A DNA stretch of 64,000 bases from Phycisphaeraceae bacterium D3-23 (lineage in GTDB: Bacteria; Planctomycetota; Phycisphaerae; Phycisphaerales; Phycisphaeraceae). The stretch spans positions 744,001 through 808,000 of the forward strand of contig CP114179.1 in assembly GCA_039555135.1 (NCBI GenBank). Reading direction: 5' to 3'. Below are positions 63,398-64,000 of this stretch, in pieces. The translations under genes were made by a program, and so were the position numbers. The notes under the pieces are model-generated. The model was not told where the DNA came from. It was given only the letters and a program-made list of their open reading frames with translations, and ran no database searches. Numbering within the stretch: the first letter of the stretch is position 1; every line of letters begins with the position of its first letter.

Positions 63398-64000
63398 ATG
63401 AAACGCACGGCAATCCTACTGGGCGCGGCGCTCGCACTGGGCTTGCCGAAACACGGCTTGGCGGGGACCGAGACGATCGCGCTCACGGGGGGACAGGCGG
63501 GCGGCACCCCTGCCGGCGCGATGTTCAGTTCCTTCGACACCCCCCTCCTCAACGACACGGGGCAGGTCGCTTTTGCAGGCACGCTGGTGACCGGCATGGG
63601 CGGTGTCACGGCCAACAACGACATGGGCATCTGGCGGGGCGCAACACTCATCGTCCGCGAGGGCGATCAGCCCGTTGGCGAAGCTCCCGGTGTGGCCTAT
63701 AGCCATTTCAATAATCTGTCACTTAACAACGTGGGGCAGGTCGCGTATCACGCCTTCTTACAGACCGGTGCGGGCGGCGTCGATGCTACGAACGACACAG
63801 GGATCGGGCGGGGCGCATCGCTTGTTGCGCGCGAAGGTAGCCAGGCCGGCGGCACCCCGCCCGGGGCGATGTACGCTAACTTCTTTGCTTCCAGCCCGGC
63901 CATCAACGAGGCGGGGCAGGTCGCCTATCAATCCTTCCTGGACGGAGAGATCTCGGACGGCGTGAATTCAGGCAACGACTCGGGGATCTGGCGGGACGCG
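63398..64000 (+). CDS. Secreted protein with tandem NDxGIW/GQVAF repeats (5' part)
   Basis: This gene is open to the right edge of the window, giving 201 codons. The ATG at 63398 has GGGAG 8 bases upstream and starts a signal peptide (RTAILLGAALALGL, then PKHGLA). The mature part consists of repeats of about 65 residues with phrases such as LNDTGQVAFAGTL, LNNVGQVAYHAFL and INEAGQVAYQSFL, each followed by ANNDMGIWRGATLIVREGD-like text. Such repeats occur in planctomycete surface proteins of unknown role. The full length and C-terminal anchor are unseen. Confidence 0.8.
   Translation, partial: MKRTAILLGAALALGLPKHGLAGTETIALTGGQAGGTPAGAMFSSFDTPLLNDTGQVAFAGTLVTGMGGVTANNDMGIWRGATLIVREGDQPVGEAPGVAYSHFNNLSLNNVGQVAYHAFLQTGAGGVDATNDTGIGRGASLVAREGSQAGGTPPGAMYANFFASSPAINEAGQVAYQSFLDGEISDGVNSGNDSGIWRDA

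Overview
The window is GC-rich, densely coded bacterial chromosome. It most likely comes from a planctomycete, probably class Phycisphaerae. That placement is inferred from the mix of genes, not from a marker tree: PEP-CTERM and PPC-repeat secreted proteins, two formylglycine sulfatases, a 3-keto-disaccharide-hydrolase-like lipoprotein, zinc-ribbon membrane proteins with a CxxCxYDLRG motif, a DUF5690 transporter, histone-H1-like Lys/Ala/Pro tails, and dispersed palindromes that read SRDREGA/PLPHGRGS when translated. No tRNA, rRNA, CRISPR array, prophage or insertion sequence was seen.

Layout. 1-3.3 kb: the 3' end of mfd, a small conserved gene and trmL, tightly overlapped. 3.3-6.5 kb: minus-strand genes (zinc-ribbon membrane protein, macro domain protein, Gln-rich protein, ABC ATPase). 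6.6-8.9 kb: a coiled-coil protein fused to a Wzz-like membrane module. 9.0-10.3 kb: rplM-rpsI with a clear promoter and terminator. 11-25.6 kb: a long minus-strand run reading nusA, infB, rbfA, a HhH-GPD-like protein, hisG, a TPR protein, gyrB and two membrane proteins. Just upstream of nusA, where rimP often sits, is an apparent independent structured RNA (about 25.69-26.0 kb) with its own promoter and terminator. 26.3-34 kb: rpsT, a PPC-repeat secreted protein, a secreted protein, an M50-like peptidase, a DUF5690 transporter and a PEP-CTERM protein. 34-43.4 kb: proS, an HD-GYP protein, a monooxygenase-fold protein, thrC, an uncharacterised protein overlapping a sulfatase, a glutamine-amidotransferase-like hydrolase, a thioredoxin-like protein and a 31-residue basic protein. 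43.5-47.5 kb: an ECF sigma / putative anti-sigma / secreted-protein operon, then a DksA-like gene and lspA. 47.7-52 kb: aldehyde dehydrogenase, a second sulfatase and the DUF1080 lipoprotein. 52-64 kb: a GYF/PH/SHOCT-like protein, leuD, a HEAT-repeat protein, a TPR gene and serS (both frameshifted), a PhoD-like phosphatase, a TolB-like propeller, folC, and the start of a tandem-repeat secreted protein cut by the window end.

The main signals beyond routine genes are: the structured RNA ahead of nusA; at least six families of long palindromic repeats, two of them inserted in frame inside protein genes (trmL and the 38.8-39.9 kb gene); and two neighbouring frameshifts in short simple repeats, one in the normally essential serS gene, which may be sequence errors.
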